Shown: one piece after another, positions 1-11,897 of the stretch | Numbering within the stretch: position 1 is the first letter of the stretch | Layout: the number at the start of each line of letters is the position of its first letter | Assembly (NCBI RefSeq): GCF_040869045.1 | Contig: NC_090319.1 | Span: 304,594,998 to 304,658,997 of the forward strand | Reading direction: 5' to 3' | DNA: 64,000 bases | DNA from: Eurosta solidaginis | Lineage: Eukaryota; Arthropoda; Insecta; Diptera; Tephritidae | The notes under the pieces: model-generated | The model's database searches: none | What the model was told of the DNA's origin: nothing | What the model saw: the letters and a program-made list of their open reading frames with translations, nothing else | Translations under genes and position numbers: made by a program

Positions 1-99
1 TATATTATTGAGTTTTTTATTTTAATTGATATTAGAGAAAAATTTGTAAGTTTACAAACGGCGATGGTTACTAGGACATGTTTCTGAATTTCACTTCTT

Positions 100-250
100 C
101 ATCAGCTAGCTTTTCGGGAGCTGAGCGTTTTTTATTTTATTTTGTTTTGTTTTATTTCATTATATTTTATTGTATATTTATTAATTTTATTTTATTTAAA
201 TTTTTTTATTTTGTTTTTTTTTTTTTTAAGTATATATTTTATTTGATTTT
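100..250. repeat. T-rich simple repeat (ATTTT/GTTTT-like)
   Basis: Degenerate TTTTA/TTTTG low-complexity sequence with a long T run near 210-228. An open frame runs across it from 78 to 431, but its composition (mostly F, Y, I, L) is what T-rich DNA gives by chance, so I do not call it coding. Confidence 0.7.
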
Positions 251-356
251 ATTACCTACAAGCATAATTTTAACATATGATTACATACAAAGTATGTACT
301 GTGCAAAAAGAATAAAATACGCAAGGAAGGCAAGTGGGATAAACTTTACAACAACT

Positions 357-560
357 AGGCATGACGTAGCTGAATGCGTTTGTAACACTTCATCCATCGT
401 AGGAGTGCGAGTTCAAATCCCACTCCCGTGAGAAAAGGCTTTGAAGAGATTTACAAGATATAATCGAAACAGCTGTCGCCTTGTCCGCCCTAATGTCACG
501 TTGTTTAATTTTTCCCAAATTATTAAATAAATTAGAAATTAAAAATTGTTTCAAATAAAT
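357..560 (+). repeat. tRNA-derived SINE-like element
   Basis: An A-box-like motif at 367-378 (TAGCTGAATGCG) and a B-box-like motif at 410-421 (GTTCAAATCCC core) are spaced as in a tRNA-type internal Pol III promoter. They are followed by about 130 bp of unrelated sequence ending in AT-rich DNA. The 5' part has no clean acceptor stem or anticodon arm, so a functional tRNA gene is unlikely. A tRNA-headed SINE or a decayed tRNA pseudogene fits better. Boundaries are approximate. Confidence 0.45.
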
Positions 561-599
561 GTTTTCATACATTTAACAACAATAAGGGCAACCCCCGCT

Positions 600-760
600 T
601 AATTCATACAAATAAATTTTGTTTTCTTTTTTTTCTTTTTTTTTTATATTTTATTTTTTTTTTACTTTATTTTATTAAATTTTATCTCATTTTTTTTTAT
701 TTTACTTCATTTTATTTTTATTATTTTGTTTCATTCTGTTTCATTTTATAGCAAGTAGGA
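600..760. repeat. T-rich simple repeat
   Basis: Low-complexity T/ATTTT tract of the same kind as that near 100-250. Nothing else is visible in it. Confidence 0.7.
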
Positions 761-803
761 AAAATTAAAAAATGAGGAAAATTAAAAAATGAATATGACT
801 CAA

Positions 804-842
804 ATTCGGCCTTAAATCTCTTCGGAAGTTATCGCGTCTTAC
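804..842 (+). repeat. 3' tail fragment of the tephritid-type SINE
   Basis: The stretch CGGCCTTAAATCTCTTCGG followed by AGTTATCGCG matches the terminal part of the SINE copies seen at 61861-62213, 54627-54840 and 20886-21075 in this window. Only the last 40 bases or so are present. Confidence 0.6.
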
Positions 843-1098
843 GTTTATTTGTTTATTTACCAATTATTATGTAGGAAACGTCAACTGCAGAACGCCTGGC
901 GCCAAAAACAGTTTAATCTTATCCATACCCGCTGCAGGTTCTGATACTCTGAGATAGATTAAGACTATTATAATAAGGCCAAATCTGGTTTATGCAACAG
1001 ATCTTTATGTTTTAAGAGCTACTCAGTTAACGATCAGACTGTCACTTCCTAAATTATGTTTCTAAATTCCGGTAGCGGATTCCACTACATATTGTCAT

Positions 1099-1542
1099 AG
1101 AGGAGACTGCTTGTTTTTGTATTTGTTGTAGCGATAAGGTTTCTCCCCGAAGGCTTTGGGGAGTGTTATAGAGAAGACTGCTTGTTTTTGTTGTTGTTTT
1201 TGTAGCGAAAGGTTCCTCCCCGAAGGTTTTGGGGAGTGTTATCGATGTGATGGTCCTTTTCCGGATACAGATCCGGTACGCTCCGGTAAAACCGCACCAT
1301 TAAGGTACTAGCCCGACCATCTCGGGAACGATCTATATGGCCACATTAAACCTTCAGGCCATCCCTTCCTCCCCACCTTCAAGTTCCATGAGGAGCTTGG
1401 GGTCGCAAGAGCCTCGTCTATTAGTCAAACAGGATTCGCCGCGGACAGGTGAGGTTGATAATTGGATTAGGAGAAGCTATATATTGCGCTGGCAACCTGA
1501 AAGGGTTACGCTACACAGCCCCTTGAATTAGAGAAGACTGCT
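1099..1542 (-). mobile_element. CAA-tailed retroelement 3' end with tandemly duplicated 71-bp terminus
   Basis: Read on the minus strand this is the CAA-tailed family also seen at 24310-24755: a leader with the CGAATCCTGTTT core, a middle containing TTCCCGAGATGGTCGGGCTA, a CCGGATCTGTATCCGG palindrome, a CTCCCCAAAACCTTCGGGGAG hairpin and a degenerate CAA tail. The main copy (1183-1529) is flanked by AGAGAAGACTGCT at 1170-1182 and 1530-1542, a 13-bp target-site duplication. The block 1099-1169 repeats 1170-1240, so target duplication plus element terminus were themselves duplicated in tandem. It has no protein-coding frame. It is either a SINE or the 3' UTR of a 5'-truncated non-LTR retrotransposon. 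Confidence 0.75.
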
Positions 1543-1564
1543 GAACATACCTTATTATATATAT

Positions 1565-1987
1565 GTACATTAGGCTGGGTCGATTTATTAACCGATATCG
1601 CGCCATCAACTTTTCGATAGGATTCGTGCTCAGGAAAGAAAGTTCCACTACGCATGCCCAAAAAAAATAATTTTCGAGCCTGCGAAAAAAAAATGTCGAA
1701 AGGGTCAATTTTTCGACCAAAACACTCCCCAAAACCCCAAAAAATATATATATTTTTTTTTCAAATACTGTTATCGCCAACGTTTTTACAACAGTGTTTT
1801 GAAAAAAAAAAATATTTTTTGGGTTTGGGGAGTGTTTTGGTCGAAAAATTTACCCTTTTCGCAGGCTCGAAAATTATTTTTTTTGGGTATGCGTAGTGGA
1901 ACTTTTTTTTCCTGAGACCAAATCCGAAAATCGATGGCGCGATATCGGTTAAGTTTCGTCCATAAAAATCGACCCAGGTTAATGTAC
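1565..1987. mobile_element. Fold-back (palindromic) element, copy 1
   Basis: Two arms of about 200 bp are inverted copies of each other: GTACATTA..GGGTCGATTT at the left and its complement at the right end, with matching internal blocks (CGATATCGCGCC, TTCCACTACGCAT, ATTTTCGAGCCTGCG, CACTCCCCAAAAC). They surround a short non-palindromic core near 1768-1796 (CTGTTATCGCCAACG onward). It has no coding capacity. A second full copy lies at 23801-24231 and one arm at 11898-12026. This is a MITE/fold-back type of non-autonomous element; its parent superfamily is unknown. Confidence 0.8.
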
Positions 1988-2597
1988 ATATGTACGTACA
2001 TATATGGGGCTTTTCAGGACAAGTGTTCCCACTCGATAAACTTGATATTTCCAAAATCTACCAAAATTAGTAAAAATGTTGTATTTGTAGGGTACATCAC
2101 CAGTGCAAACGGAGGGACCCAAATATGAAAAGATTGCGAGAATACAGAGTGTCGAAAAATGGCATTTTTTCTTGGGATTTTTTTTATTTTTATTTTTTTT
2201 CAGTAAAAAAAGTGATAATCCTTATAGCACTTTTTTTGTACTTTACAAAAAAAATATAAAGAAAATTTACAATTTTTTTTAATAACTTTTTTCAACTTTT
2301 TAAAGTTTTGCAACTTTTTGTGAAATGAGCGTGCTTCAATTTTTATTTTGTGTTGCTCAAACTAAAGCCCATTTTTGTCGTTTCAAAGCGAAAAAAATAT
2401 ATATATACTGACCTTGCACCACAAGTGACTTGTACATGTCAAGGGGGCATCTTGCCCCGGGAGCTACTCACTGGGGGCGCCAATTGATCCGCAAGGCAGG
2501 ACTTCCTGCATAATTTTTATTTTTATTATAACTAATTTCTGAAAAATATTACTTCGAAGTAGAAAAGAAACCTAAAAATGCGTTGGAATTATTTACT

Positions 2598-2831
2598 TTT
2601 ATAATGTCGTATGTAGAAGATGTTTTTCCAAACTTGCGAGTGGCACTTCAAATACTCAGTATCAATTGCTAGCTGGGAACGTTCATTCAGCAAATTAAAA
2701 CTGATTTTGATGGGGCAAATTAAAACTGATTTTAAGTGGCCTAACATTTTTAAGTGTGGAAAAAGAAAAATTTTAAATGATAAATTTAAAATGTTTTTCC
2801 CTGGGCGCAAGAAAACCTCACGACGCCACTG
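2598..2831 (+). pseudogene. hAT transposase C-terminal fossil with right TIR
   Basis: Around 2612-2715 the translation reads FPNLRVALQIL and then, after a frameshift, VSIASWERSFSKLKLI. This is the hAT C-terminal dimerisation-region signature (the usual core is SAERSFSKLK). The sequence then decays, and ends with ACGACGCCACTG at 2820-2831, whose complement CAGTGGCGTCGT is a normal start for a hAT terminal inverted repeat. The transposase points at this end as expected. A matching left end was not located; the GGGGGCGCC-rich stretch at 2440-2480 may belong to it. No function remains. Confidence 0.6.
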
Positions 2832-3599
2832 ACCAGATCTAGGAACCCTGTTTGTAGTTTTTCAAAACGCTCAGGTGAACCTTTTATTCCGGCCGGCGTT
2901 ACATGGCAAATATTGTGGAAATATCTAGAATAAAATGTTTTTTTGTTATATTTTAATTTAAATTAGAGGAACCAAATAATTGTGCGTATATATGTACATT
3001 TTTACACATGTATGCACACACATATATACATATTAGCATATTTACTACATACGCTAGTATGAACTATGTTAGTACCAAATAGTTGATTGAGTTTTGTGCA
3101 ATATGGATTTCAACACGAAATGTTCCAAAAGAATAAACAAAAAGAGATCGTAAAACATGGTTAATGAATCAACTAATAAATATTGAAAATTGTGCAATAT
3201 TTGTAAATAGTTAGTATGTATGTATGCATTTAACATTTGAAACCAAATTTTCCGATATACAGCAAACACTCGATCTATGGGCTAATGCAAAAGGCAAGTG
3301 GGTCAATCAACTTAGGCCGGTTATCATTTTATGTCTCGTGATATTGTCCGCTGCTCTTTTACAAATAAAAGCTGGCATGAATGGGGATATAACTTGATCG
3401 ACCAAAAAGGAAGTTTTGTTTGCAAAAAAGAATATTGTAACCCACTTACGCATGAAGACATACATAAATGCAGCCACCACAAAAATCTAAGTAATTCAAT
3501 AATTATAATGATTCAGAGTAATTATATGCATTTAAGGCTAAACCACTGTCAAATTTTATGTTGTATTACTAATATGTCATAGATTTTATTCAGTACTGG
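2832..3599. other. AT-rich intergenic DNA, no gene seen
   Basis: Only short random open frames (for example 3331-3582) with no recognisable motif or codon signal. Some TATA/CATA-type dinucleotide-rich patches occur at 2990-3060. Confidence 0.5.
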
Positions 3600-5110
3600 T
3601 CAGAGTTGTAAAATATTGCAATCAAATTTGTTGTCACCCAAAAAGTAAAACAATTATTCAAATCACATTATATTTTGTGTTTGTATTTTTTATGATTGTT
3701 AAAATTACAGTCTATAATCACTTCTGAGTATGTGACTGCAATCTCGTTTTGCTTACGATCGTTGACTGTACAATGATTGATTGTATGAAAATAGCAATCG
3801 ACAATCATTTGTGTGTATGTGATTGCATACACTTTTCTGCTACGATTATTGATTGCAAGAGGGTCTAGGCTTAAATCATTAACTGTACAAAAATTTGTAC
3901 TGCAATTAATATCAAAAAACTGTTTTTTCCCCTTTTATGAATAGCATTGGCACCGTGGTACTGGGGTACAATGAATTATACAATTTCTTGGCCTTCAGTA
4001 GATAAAAATCTTGCAATAACGTTTACGTAGTAGGGTGCGTGTATTGTTTATATCCTAGGCAATACAATGAGACAGGCTCGGCCGCAGGGGGGTGTTCAAA
4101 CCCTCCCCCCAGGAGAATTGACTTCATGATATAAAAATTTATATTTTTAAAGCAGCATCCCAGTATTTAAAAATATAAAAGCTAATTTTAGTCGCATGAA
4201 AAAAATGTATAGAATATGGAACGTAAGTAACAATCAATATGGCAACCCCCAAATAAGCCAAAATTCGTTCTTATTGTAAAAGTAATACTTTCGGTAATAC
4301 GGTCGCTTAAAATCGCTTAGAATTTTTAGAATTGTTTTCAGGTCAAAGCGACTTTAAAACTGCTCAAAAGTGGCACCTTGTTAGATTGAAATTTAATGGC
4401 TACAAAACTGTATCTTGGGTTTTTTGATCTTGAACTCTTAAAATATATGAACGTTGTGAACACCGTAGATTTATATGGCTTTGAGATAATATTTCTATAA
4501 AAACAATTTTGAACGAATTTTTTGAACGAAATTATATAAATGGTTACAACATGTCAATTATGAGTGGGTTATATATGTATATATTTGAATTTGGGAATAT
4601 TATCGGTTATTTACTACTCTTTTATTGACAAAAAAATAATAAGATTTAACCTAACCTGCTGCCGAAAAACAAACACTATAAAAGCATTTTTAGTACCCGC
4701 AAGATCCCTTCAATCTATGCATTCCGTGCAATTAATTTGCAAGACAAAGCGAGTTCCCCAAATTACAAATAACTAATTATTTGATGATTGCAATCATAGT
4801 ATTTCATTGCGTCTCTTAAACCATTGCAATCAGATTAACTGCAAATGATATGCTTCTATAAAGTTTATTGCAGACTGCAATTTTTCCCATCACAAAAAAC
4901 ATATCCAATTTATTTGCAATATATAATTGTAAAATGATTGTAGATTGCAAATTTTACAATCACAAAAAAGCAATCAAATTTTGTTGCAATTTTTCATTTT
5001 AAATAGATTGCAGATTATTAATTTGATAATCACAAGAAAGCAATCAAGTTTGATTACAATCAAATAATCAGAACAATTATTAATTGTAAATCAAAATGAT
5101 TGTACATTTT
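3600..5110. repeat. GATTGCAATC-rich repeat block, possible hAT-type MITE
   Basis: Palindromic GATTGCAATC-like words recur many times in two clusters, 3630-3880 and 4780-5110, with unlike DNA between them. The outer ends look weakly inverted (CAGTACTGGTCAGAGTTGTA near 3590 against the complement of TGTACATTTTTGCACCATTG near 5102-5120). This is the layout of a non-autonomous TIR element with many subterminal repeats, but ends and target duplication could not be fixed by eye. Confidence 0.35.
4084..4112 (+). other. G/C-run hairpin with T-arm-like loop
   Basis: A G6 run at 4087-4092 and a C6 run at 4105-4110 frame TGTTCAAACCCT, forming a strong stem with a TTCAAA loop. It resembles a tRNA T-arm/B box, but no A box is found at the right distance upstream, so it is recorded only as a hairpin or decayed tRNA-like relic. 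Confidence 0.3.
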
Positions 5111-5860
5111 TGCACCATTGTTACAAGCAGACTTGGCAGACGTTGTTCTGCCGCAGTGGTATATCGTGCGTTGTATTTACTTTTTATTTTTCACTAAGTC
5201 ACAAGAACCGATTCCGTGATGTTTTAACTGGTTTTAACAGCATTGCCACTAGAGATTTAAAACTTTTTTTTAATGCCAATCCAACACGTAAAAGAGCTTG
5301 TTTAGTGCCGTTTAAAATCACTCGTTTTCTAGACAATTATTAGATCATAACTCTATTGGTATTCATATTTCCATGCTTCATAACTTGGAATTGTGTAATC
5401 AAAATACATACCCTCGGTGGTATATCCCGCTTTATAATCAGTTTACTCTTTTGGTTACCTCACTCCGAATTTTGATTGCAGCGCTGATATTAAAATCACC
5501 CTTCTGGATCTGAACTACATATATAAACATTCGAGAGCAGATCTCGACAGATAGAATTAGCAGACTTTATTCTATATTTTTTTCATAAATAGAGTCTATG
5601 AGCTACGTAATTTATAAAAAGTACCTAAATTAAATATAGCAATTCTTTTCTTTATTTGCAGGGGCACAGTTTTAAAGGAATATGCAACGTTTTGGAGCGA
5701 TATTGTGGCCAAAGTACAGGTGCAGCAATAAACTTAAATAAAAACTAAAATTTTTTAATTACTTGTTATCTAACGATTATATTTTTTATAAATAAAAATC
5801 GTTTGGGAGTAAAAAATTTTTTTTTCGAATTCCCGCTATCTTTATTAAACGGTTTTATTT
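5111..5860. other. Intergenic DNA, no gene seen
   Basis: Contains only a short anonymous open frame (5110-5343, 77 codons) without recognisable domains, and AT-rich sequence. Confidence 0.4.
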
Positions 5861-7690
5861 AGTTTGACTTGACAGGCTGGCTGGCTGGCTGGCCGACACA
5901 AATTTTGTAATTGAAATTTAAGTAACTTTCCGATACGCTACAAGCTTCAAACTTGGAATGTAGTTCAGAAACCGATAGCAATGCAATAATAAGAAAAAAA
6001 ACTCCGATAGGTGGTGCATGGATCGAAATATTTCAAAAAATCGTATTTGTGTGTCCGATTTGTTTCATATTTGGAACACATAATACATACATGAATAGAA
6101 AGCGACCAATGATGTTCGATTTGGCTCATATTTGGAACAAATATTACATACAGTCCGGTAGAAGGGACATCAAAATATTTTGGAGTTCGTGGAGAGACAG
6201 GCATACGTGACGCAGAGTCGATTAGAGTTTTTATAGTGTTTATTATTTGTTATAAAATTAATAACTTTGTATTTTATACTTTAAATTTTAAATATTTTGT
6301 AATCATATTAGTTTTTGTAAAAAAATAATTTTAGATATATGAAAATATATATAAATAATATAAATTTTATACTTCAAACCAAAAATAAGTAATTTTTAAA
6401 AATATCAATTCAATAGTTGATATATTGGCGATCCCACCAACGGACTTAAAATTATCAGAACATTTACCCATCATCAGCTATTTTGCATTTAAGTAACATT
6501 CCATCATCGTACACTGCTGAAGGCATTCGGGAAATTTTCACCTCTAATAACTTCGAAGTTAAGGTATTCAAATTTTTAAAAACAAACTAATTACTACAAT
6601 AAATTTTAAAAAATCTCAAACGATGTCTTAAAATATTTTTTATTGACATATATCAATTCTTTCATATTGAAATTAAAATCATATGACAACTTCATATCAA
6701 CCTCATTCCTTATCAACAACTTGGAGATACATTATGCAGAGTACAATTATATATTGAACATATATTCTGCATAATACAAGTTTTTAAATTTGAGTAATTG
6801 TGCACACAAAGTTGGCATTTACTATCATTCAACCTGATTCTAGGTTCTTCAAACACATCATTATAATTGACAATATTTAACAAACAGCTATTAAGTTATT
6901 TTTAGCTCAGCAACATAGCAATAACACAGCCAAATATTAATATACATAAAATATTAATACAATAAGTAAACAATATCAACACCTAAGAATAAGCTATCAA
7001 GTACATCGAATCATCAAAAGATTTGGTACTTACACCAATGCCAACATAAATTTTTAACGCAATTAACACATTTTTGGAAGGGGAGTAAACATAGTGTTTA
7101 TTATTTTTTATAAAATTGTTAACTTTGTATTTTATACTTTAAATATTTTGTAATCACATTAGATTTTGTAAATGAAAATTATAGATATATCAAAATAAAA
7201 ATTTTTGATTTAATAAATTTTTTACTTCAAACCAAAAATAAATAATTTTTAAAAATATCAATTTAATAGTTGATATAATCTTTGGAATGACTATGTGTTG
7301 AGGACTTAGATTGTAACAAATTGTCAGGAAAGAGCCCTTCTAATAATGAGTCACTTACTTACTTACTTGAAATTAACTAAATAGAATGAGAAATAATAGG
7401 CAATTAAGACTAAAAATTTTAAAATCAAATAATTAAAAAAAAATGTTTAAGTTGGACGCGTCAAATTCCTATTGATCCTTGATAAGGTTATGCTACACCT
7501 CACATTTTTAGAAATTTCACGTGCCCAACACTTTTATTTAATTGTCTGATCAAATCCTTAGATTGGTGAGGAGTGTGATGACTAGTACCTTGGACCTACC
7601 TAATTATTTTCTAGCCTGTAGTAGTATTATTTCTTCATGTAAGTATTGTTTTCAATAAAACCGTTTAACTTAACAATTTTGTTTAATTAT
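5860..7690 (+). mobile_element. Dispersed repeat 'E', copy 1 (interrupted by a miniature LTR element)
   Basis: The parts 6158-6232 and 7278-7685 are matched, in opposite orientation, by sequence at 62805-63930. Shared landmarks are AGGGACATCAAAATATTTTGGAG, the TTAGATTGTAACAAATTGTCAGG block, GACGCGTCAAATTCCTATTG, and a transcript-like tail with AATAAA (TTTTCAATAAAACCGTTTAAC near 7650). A GGCT tetranucleotide run sits at 5874-5890. The two-copy match defines a repeat, and the 3' tail looks like a polyadenylated terminus. No intact ORF and no recognised protein are present. The left boundary is a guess. Confidence 0.5.
6233..7277 (+). mobile_element. Miniature LTR-type element (TRIM-like)
   Basis: Direct repeats of about 190 bp lie at 6233-6424 and 7091-7277 (both start ATAGTGTTTATTATT and end TAGTTGATATA), roughly 85-90 percent alike. 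Right after the first repeat is a primer-binding-site-like TTGGCGATCCCACCAAC (6425-6441). Just before the second is a purine tract, GGAAGGGGAG (7077-7085). The 665-bp interior has no ORF. The element splits repeat 'E': the copy at 63850-63900 is uninterrupted at this point. LTR ends do not show clear TG..CA, so a miniature LTR retrotransposon is the best but not the only reading. Confidence 0.55.
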
Positions 7691-9369
7691 TTTATTTATA
7701 ACTGTAGTTTATTTCATTCATTCGCTTTGTATCAAGAGTTTTACAGATATAACATTCGATTTCTGAAATGTACGACACATACGATTTGTGTTGTAAAGTA
7801 GATTGCATGCGTTCACATGGAAAGCGGCAAATATTGCATGAACAGCATCCAACATGCAAAAGGAGCCAACTTTCAACTTTTGTTGCAAGCAAAGTATAAG
7901 AAGAAGAATTTGACATTTATTTTGGCTATGAGTGCTTTCAGACTTTGTAAGTGACATTATTTTTTCCAACTCGTTGGTACCTTCATACCTTACCAAAGTT
8001 TTTCACAATTAAAAAGCTGCATCTTAACAAAAGAATAGGAGTCAAAACATGTGAGCAACTATAATTCTTGTATAGTGAGAATGTTTATAGCAGCGCTTCG
8101 CGAAATTTGGTTTATGAATGGGCAAGCCAAAAGAAGTTTCACTTGCTATGTCTGAATTGCTCTTTATATTTACAAGCACAATATCTTGCGCGATTGTGAC
8201 AATAAGCACTTTCAGCGAACACAATCGTGGAGTCATAATTTTCTAAACGCACCGTTAAGTATTTTTGATCCACTCAACGGTTGAGATTTTATGCAAATTA
8301 AAAATAAATAAATTAAATAAACATGTTTATTCGTTTTTCTGGCAGTTTTTTAACATTTTAAAGTGGTGGCTATGAATACAATTTTTTCTCTAAATATCAT
8401 AGTGAAGTGTGAGAAGTAATTGAAGAAGTCCTTTTCCTTAAAATTAAGGACAATTATTTCATTTGGCAGTTGACGTAGCTCGCCGTTCAGAGAACAAATT
8501 TTCTATCACTCAATTAACGGAAACATGTTTGCAATGTATCAGCAATGTTCAATAGTGTTCGCTGAAAGTTCCCAATATTCGCTTCTGCAACAAAACTCAT
8601 AGGCCCAACACATACGAATTTTGGTGCAGCAACAAGCGAGCGCGGTGACAAAAACATGTATAACTTTTGACTTAATGCAAAATAATGACTTTTTTCACTA
8701 ACATTTTTTTAAGGGATTGTAGAATTGAACGAAATGTGTCAAAATTTTCTCACAGGCAGAGAAGTTTTATTAATTTTTAATTATTTGAAACAAACAGGAT
8801 TTTTTAGCAAAATAATTATTTGTTATTAAAAATGATATTTTTATGGCAAAGTATTTTAAGTGACGAAAATTTTGATGTAGAACATGTTGAGTTTCGATAA
8901 ACCGTTCACGAGTTATTCATTTTTTAAAATAACATGATCAAAAACTTTAACTGTTAATAACTGATGAAAAAAAAATTGTTTGCCAAAATATTTTGGGGAG
9001 ATCGTCTTTACCGCCAAACCGTTTAAAAGCCGTATTAATCAATTAAAACTGAGACAATCGGTTTTAAAGTGGCCCACTTGAGAAATTTCGACCTCCATTT
9101 GTACGTCAATATTGGCGTGTGGCAAGGAGCCTTCGGACAATCTGTTAAAAATTTAGAATACTAATAACTTTGATTTCCTAGAAAATATTGCTTCCTGTAC
9201 TAAGCTTGACATTTCATACTAACACTTCACCTCTCCACGATTAGTCCCTTTATATATTTTTGTTACCACGGAACTGCAAAGTAAAAAATTAGTAACATGC
9301 TGCATTAACACGTAGCAAATTCTTGATGGCGGCCGGCCTAAAACAATTTTTCATTTAAGAAAAAATTTG
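7691..9369. other. Intergenic DNA, no gene seen
   Basis: Short open frames only. The word ACTTTCAGCGAACAC at 8210-8225 recurs inverted near 8555-8570, which may mark a small inverted-repeat element, but the arms are too short to call. Confidence 0.4.
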
Positions 9370-10447
9370 TCGTAACAACATTATATACTCAGCGTCAGCT
9401 TGAATTGTACTTTCATTTCAGATAAATTACTTTTATAAATAACTCGTGGCACCGCACGTTTAAAAAAAATGTCTCCCCATTTCCTCTTACAATAAAACTT
9501 GATAAGTTAAATATCATTGATTCAAAACTATTTCTTGCTAAGTTATAGCTTATTATTCTAGTCTACGACCCTTTAAACTTGTTTTATATCTAAGTTTCCG
9601 TGGTCTTTAGCCGATCCCGTCCATTTTTACTAGAAATACTTTCTGCTATAAGGAAAATATGTGTATACAATTTCATTACGATCCGTTAATTTTTCTTCGA
9701 TTTATGGCTCCCGTAACATAGAAAATTGCTTAGTCATAAAAGGGGCGGTGCCACCCCCATTTTTTTTAATTTTTATTTTTTCCTATTAACTGTTATAAGT
9801 CCACCTGGGAAATGAAATACCATTGATATAAAGCTATTTTTTGCAAAGATATAGCTTATTTTATTCGTCCTCGACCCTTTTAAAAATCTTTTATATTAAA
9901 GTGGGCTTGGTCCTTAACCGATTTCATTAACTTTTCTTCAAAGCATTCCTCATTGTAAAAGCAATCACTCAGCCGAACTTTGTTAGGATAGGTTTAACGA
10001 TTTTTGATTTATGATTAGTAATATTTGTAAAATTGATTTTATCACAAGTGGCGATACCAAGCCCATTTTAAAAATTTTTTTCAAATTTTAATCAAGAGTC
10101 TCAATATCAGTCCACGTGTCAAATTTCAACATTCGAGGTTTATTATTTACCAAGTAATCAGGTTTTTTGTGTTTTCAAAAATGTTATATATATAAAAAGT
10201 TGGCGTGGTTATCATCCGATTTCGCTCGTTTTCAATACCAATCTGTTCTGGGTCCAGATAAGCTCGTGTGCCAAATTTGGTGAAGATATCTCAATATTTA
10301 CTCAAGTGTTCGTGTTAACGGACGGACGGACGGACATGGCCCAATCAAATTTTTTTTCGATGCTGATGATTTTGATGTATGGAAGTCTATATCTATATCG
10401 ATTCCTTTATACCTGAACAACCAACCGTTATCCAATCTTACAAGTCG
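9370..10447 (+). mobile_element. GTCC-microsatellite ('mini-me/DINE'-like) element, copy A
   Basis: Collinear with 41043-42135: an ATTATATACTCAGCG start, repeated 'GTGGGCGTGGT'-type blocks, TTCTGGGTCCAGATAAGCTC, GTGTTAACGGACGGACGGAC (a GTCC/GGAC tetranucleotide run at 10318-10336), and an end at CAACCGTTATCCAATC. Tetranucleotide GTCY cores flanked by conserved blocks are the hallmark described for dipteran mini-me elements, often grouped with Helitron-like DINE-1. Non-coding. Directly after it is a GTAGGCCGATATAACAACAA motif shared with 63740-63767. Confidence 0.6.
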
Positions 10448-10479
10448 GTAGGCCGATATAACAACAACAATTGGTATCA

Positions 10480-11890
10480 GAAACTGTCTAAAGAATGAAG
10501 TTAAATGTTCAGTTTTAAAAAAAAAATTTAAAAATTACCAAAATCGTACTTTTGCGTTTTTACTTAAGGTATTGAGTGCGACCTTAGTGAGCTATGAATC
10601 ATTGTGGATAAAAGCTATGAATTTTTCACTCTTATGTTGACAATCTGTTAAAATGAGTAATGTAAGTGATTAATGTGTTATTTTAGTTTTCCAAAATTAA
10701 GAACAATGATTTTGGAAAAACAAAAATGTAGATTCTTTGAAAACAACTAAAGACTGAGAAGGTACAAAGTGCGACTGCCACCACTATATCAATTTAAGGC
10801 TGTAGGGCAAAAATTGGAAATTAAAATTTATCATTTATGTATATTTTTTCCTATTATTCGGCAACCTTGCATAAAGTCTCCGCCTTCATCAAAAGCACTG
10901 AAGCTTGGTTTTTTCACTCTCTATGCCGTGTTTTGTTCACCTATTTTTAAACTTTGTGCGAACTGGAGGAACAAATTAAAGCTTTATAAAGCTTTTTAAT
11001 TGCAGTGTGTATACACGACAGCACCAATTTAACATATCGAAATTCGAAACTACATGTATGTGTACACTCAAATCAGAGACCGAAAACAAAAATATATATT
11101 TTCGAAATCGTAATATATTAATTAAATTTTAAACAAAATTGTATGTGGGATTAACTTGACGAGTATAGTTTCTTAAGAGTAGTTATCTAAAATACTCTTT
11201 TATATGAATAGGTATGCCACCGCTTTCTCGGTCTCCTGCGTTAGTACCAACAATAACTCCGGTACTACAAAATATAAGATAGGGGAGAATTATACAAAGC
11301 CACCCACTGCCAATTACTTAAATAGACAGTAAACAATATTTTTGTATTGATTGAGGTCTATCAGCATGAACTCAATAACGATGTAGCATTAATATGAAGA
11401 TCAATTGGCGGTCAACGGGATGCCCCTAGTTGACTGGGGAACATATGCAGCACTTTGGGTTCAAACTAGAATTACGGGTTCCTAGTCCGCTACAGCCTCG
11501 ATTTTTCATTTGATATGATAGTTTTGTTAATGACAAATTTTTATATTTAGAAGAGCTCGATTTGTGTACCCAGCGTAAAATACCCTAATGTATATATTTT
11601 TAATTGGATAACGCTTTTACGTAACGGCATAAAGGAATCGAAATAGATAATATGTACCTCCTCATATCAAAATTATGAGGATCGAAAAATATTTCTATTA
11701 AGCCCACTCCTTAATAGGATAACTTGAGTAAAAATTTAAATATATTTACGAAATTTATTCTGGATTGAGATATGTCAGAAGTTATCTAAACTCAGAATAG
11801 ATTGGTAATGAAAGATAGCCACGCCATTTTCGATATTGAAAATTTCAAAAAAATTAAAAAATGCGATGAAACTTGATACGCTGGTTGACA
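10480..11890. other. Intergenic DNA, no gene seen
   Basis: AT-rich with short open frames only. A piece at 11590-11720 (AACGCTTTTACGTAACGGCATAAAG onward, TCAAAATTATGAGGATCG) resembles the left part of the GTCC elements and is probably a decayed fragment of one. Confidence 0.4.
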
Positions 11891-11897
11891 TTTTGAC

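Noticed and set aside
357..431. Functional tRNA gene
   Set aside because: A and B boxes are present, but no paired acceptor stem or proper anticodon arm can be formed by eye.
78..431. 117-aa membrane-like protein
   Set aside because: The hydrophobic F/Y/I/L run is what T-rich simple sequence encodes in any frame; it ends in the SINE-like head.
8042..8236. Small minus-strand gene near 8.1 kb
   Set aside because: 64 codons, no motif, no context.
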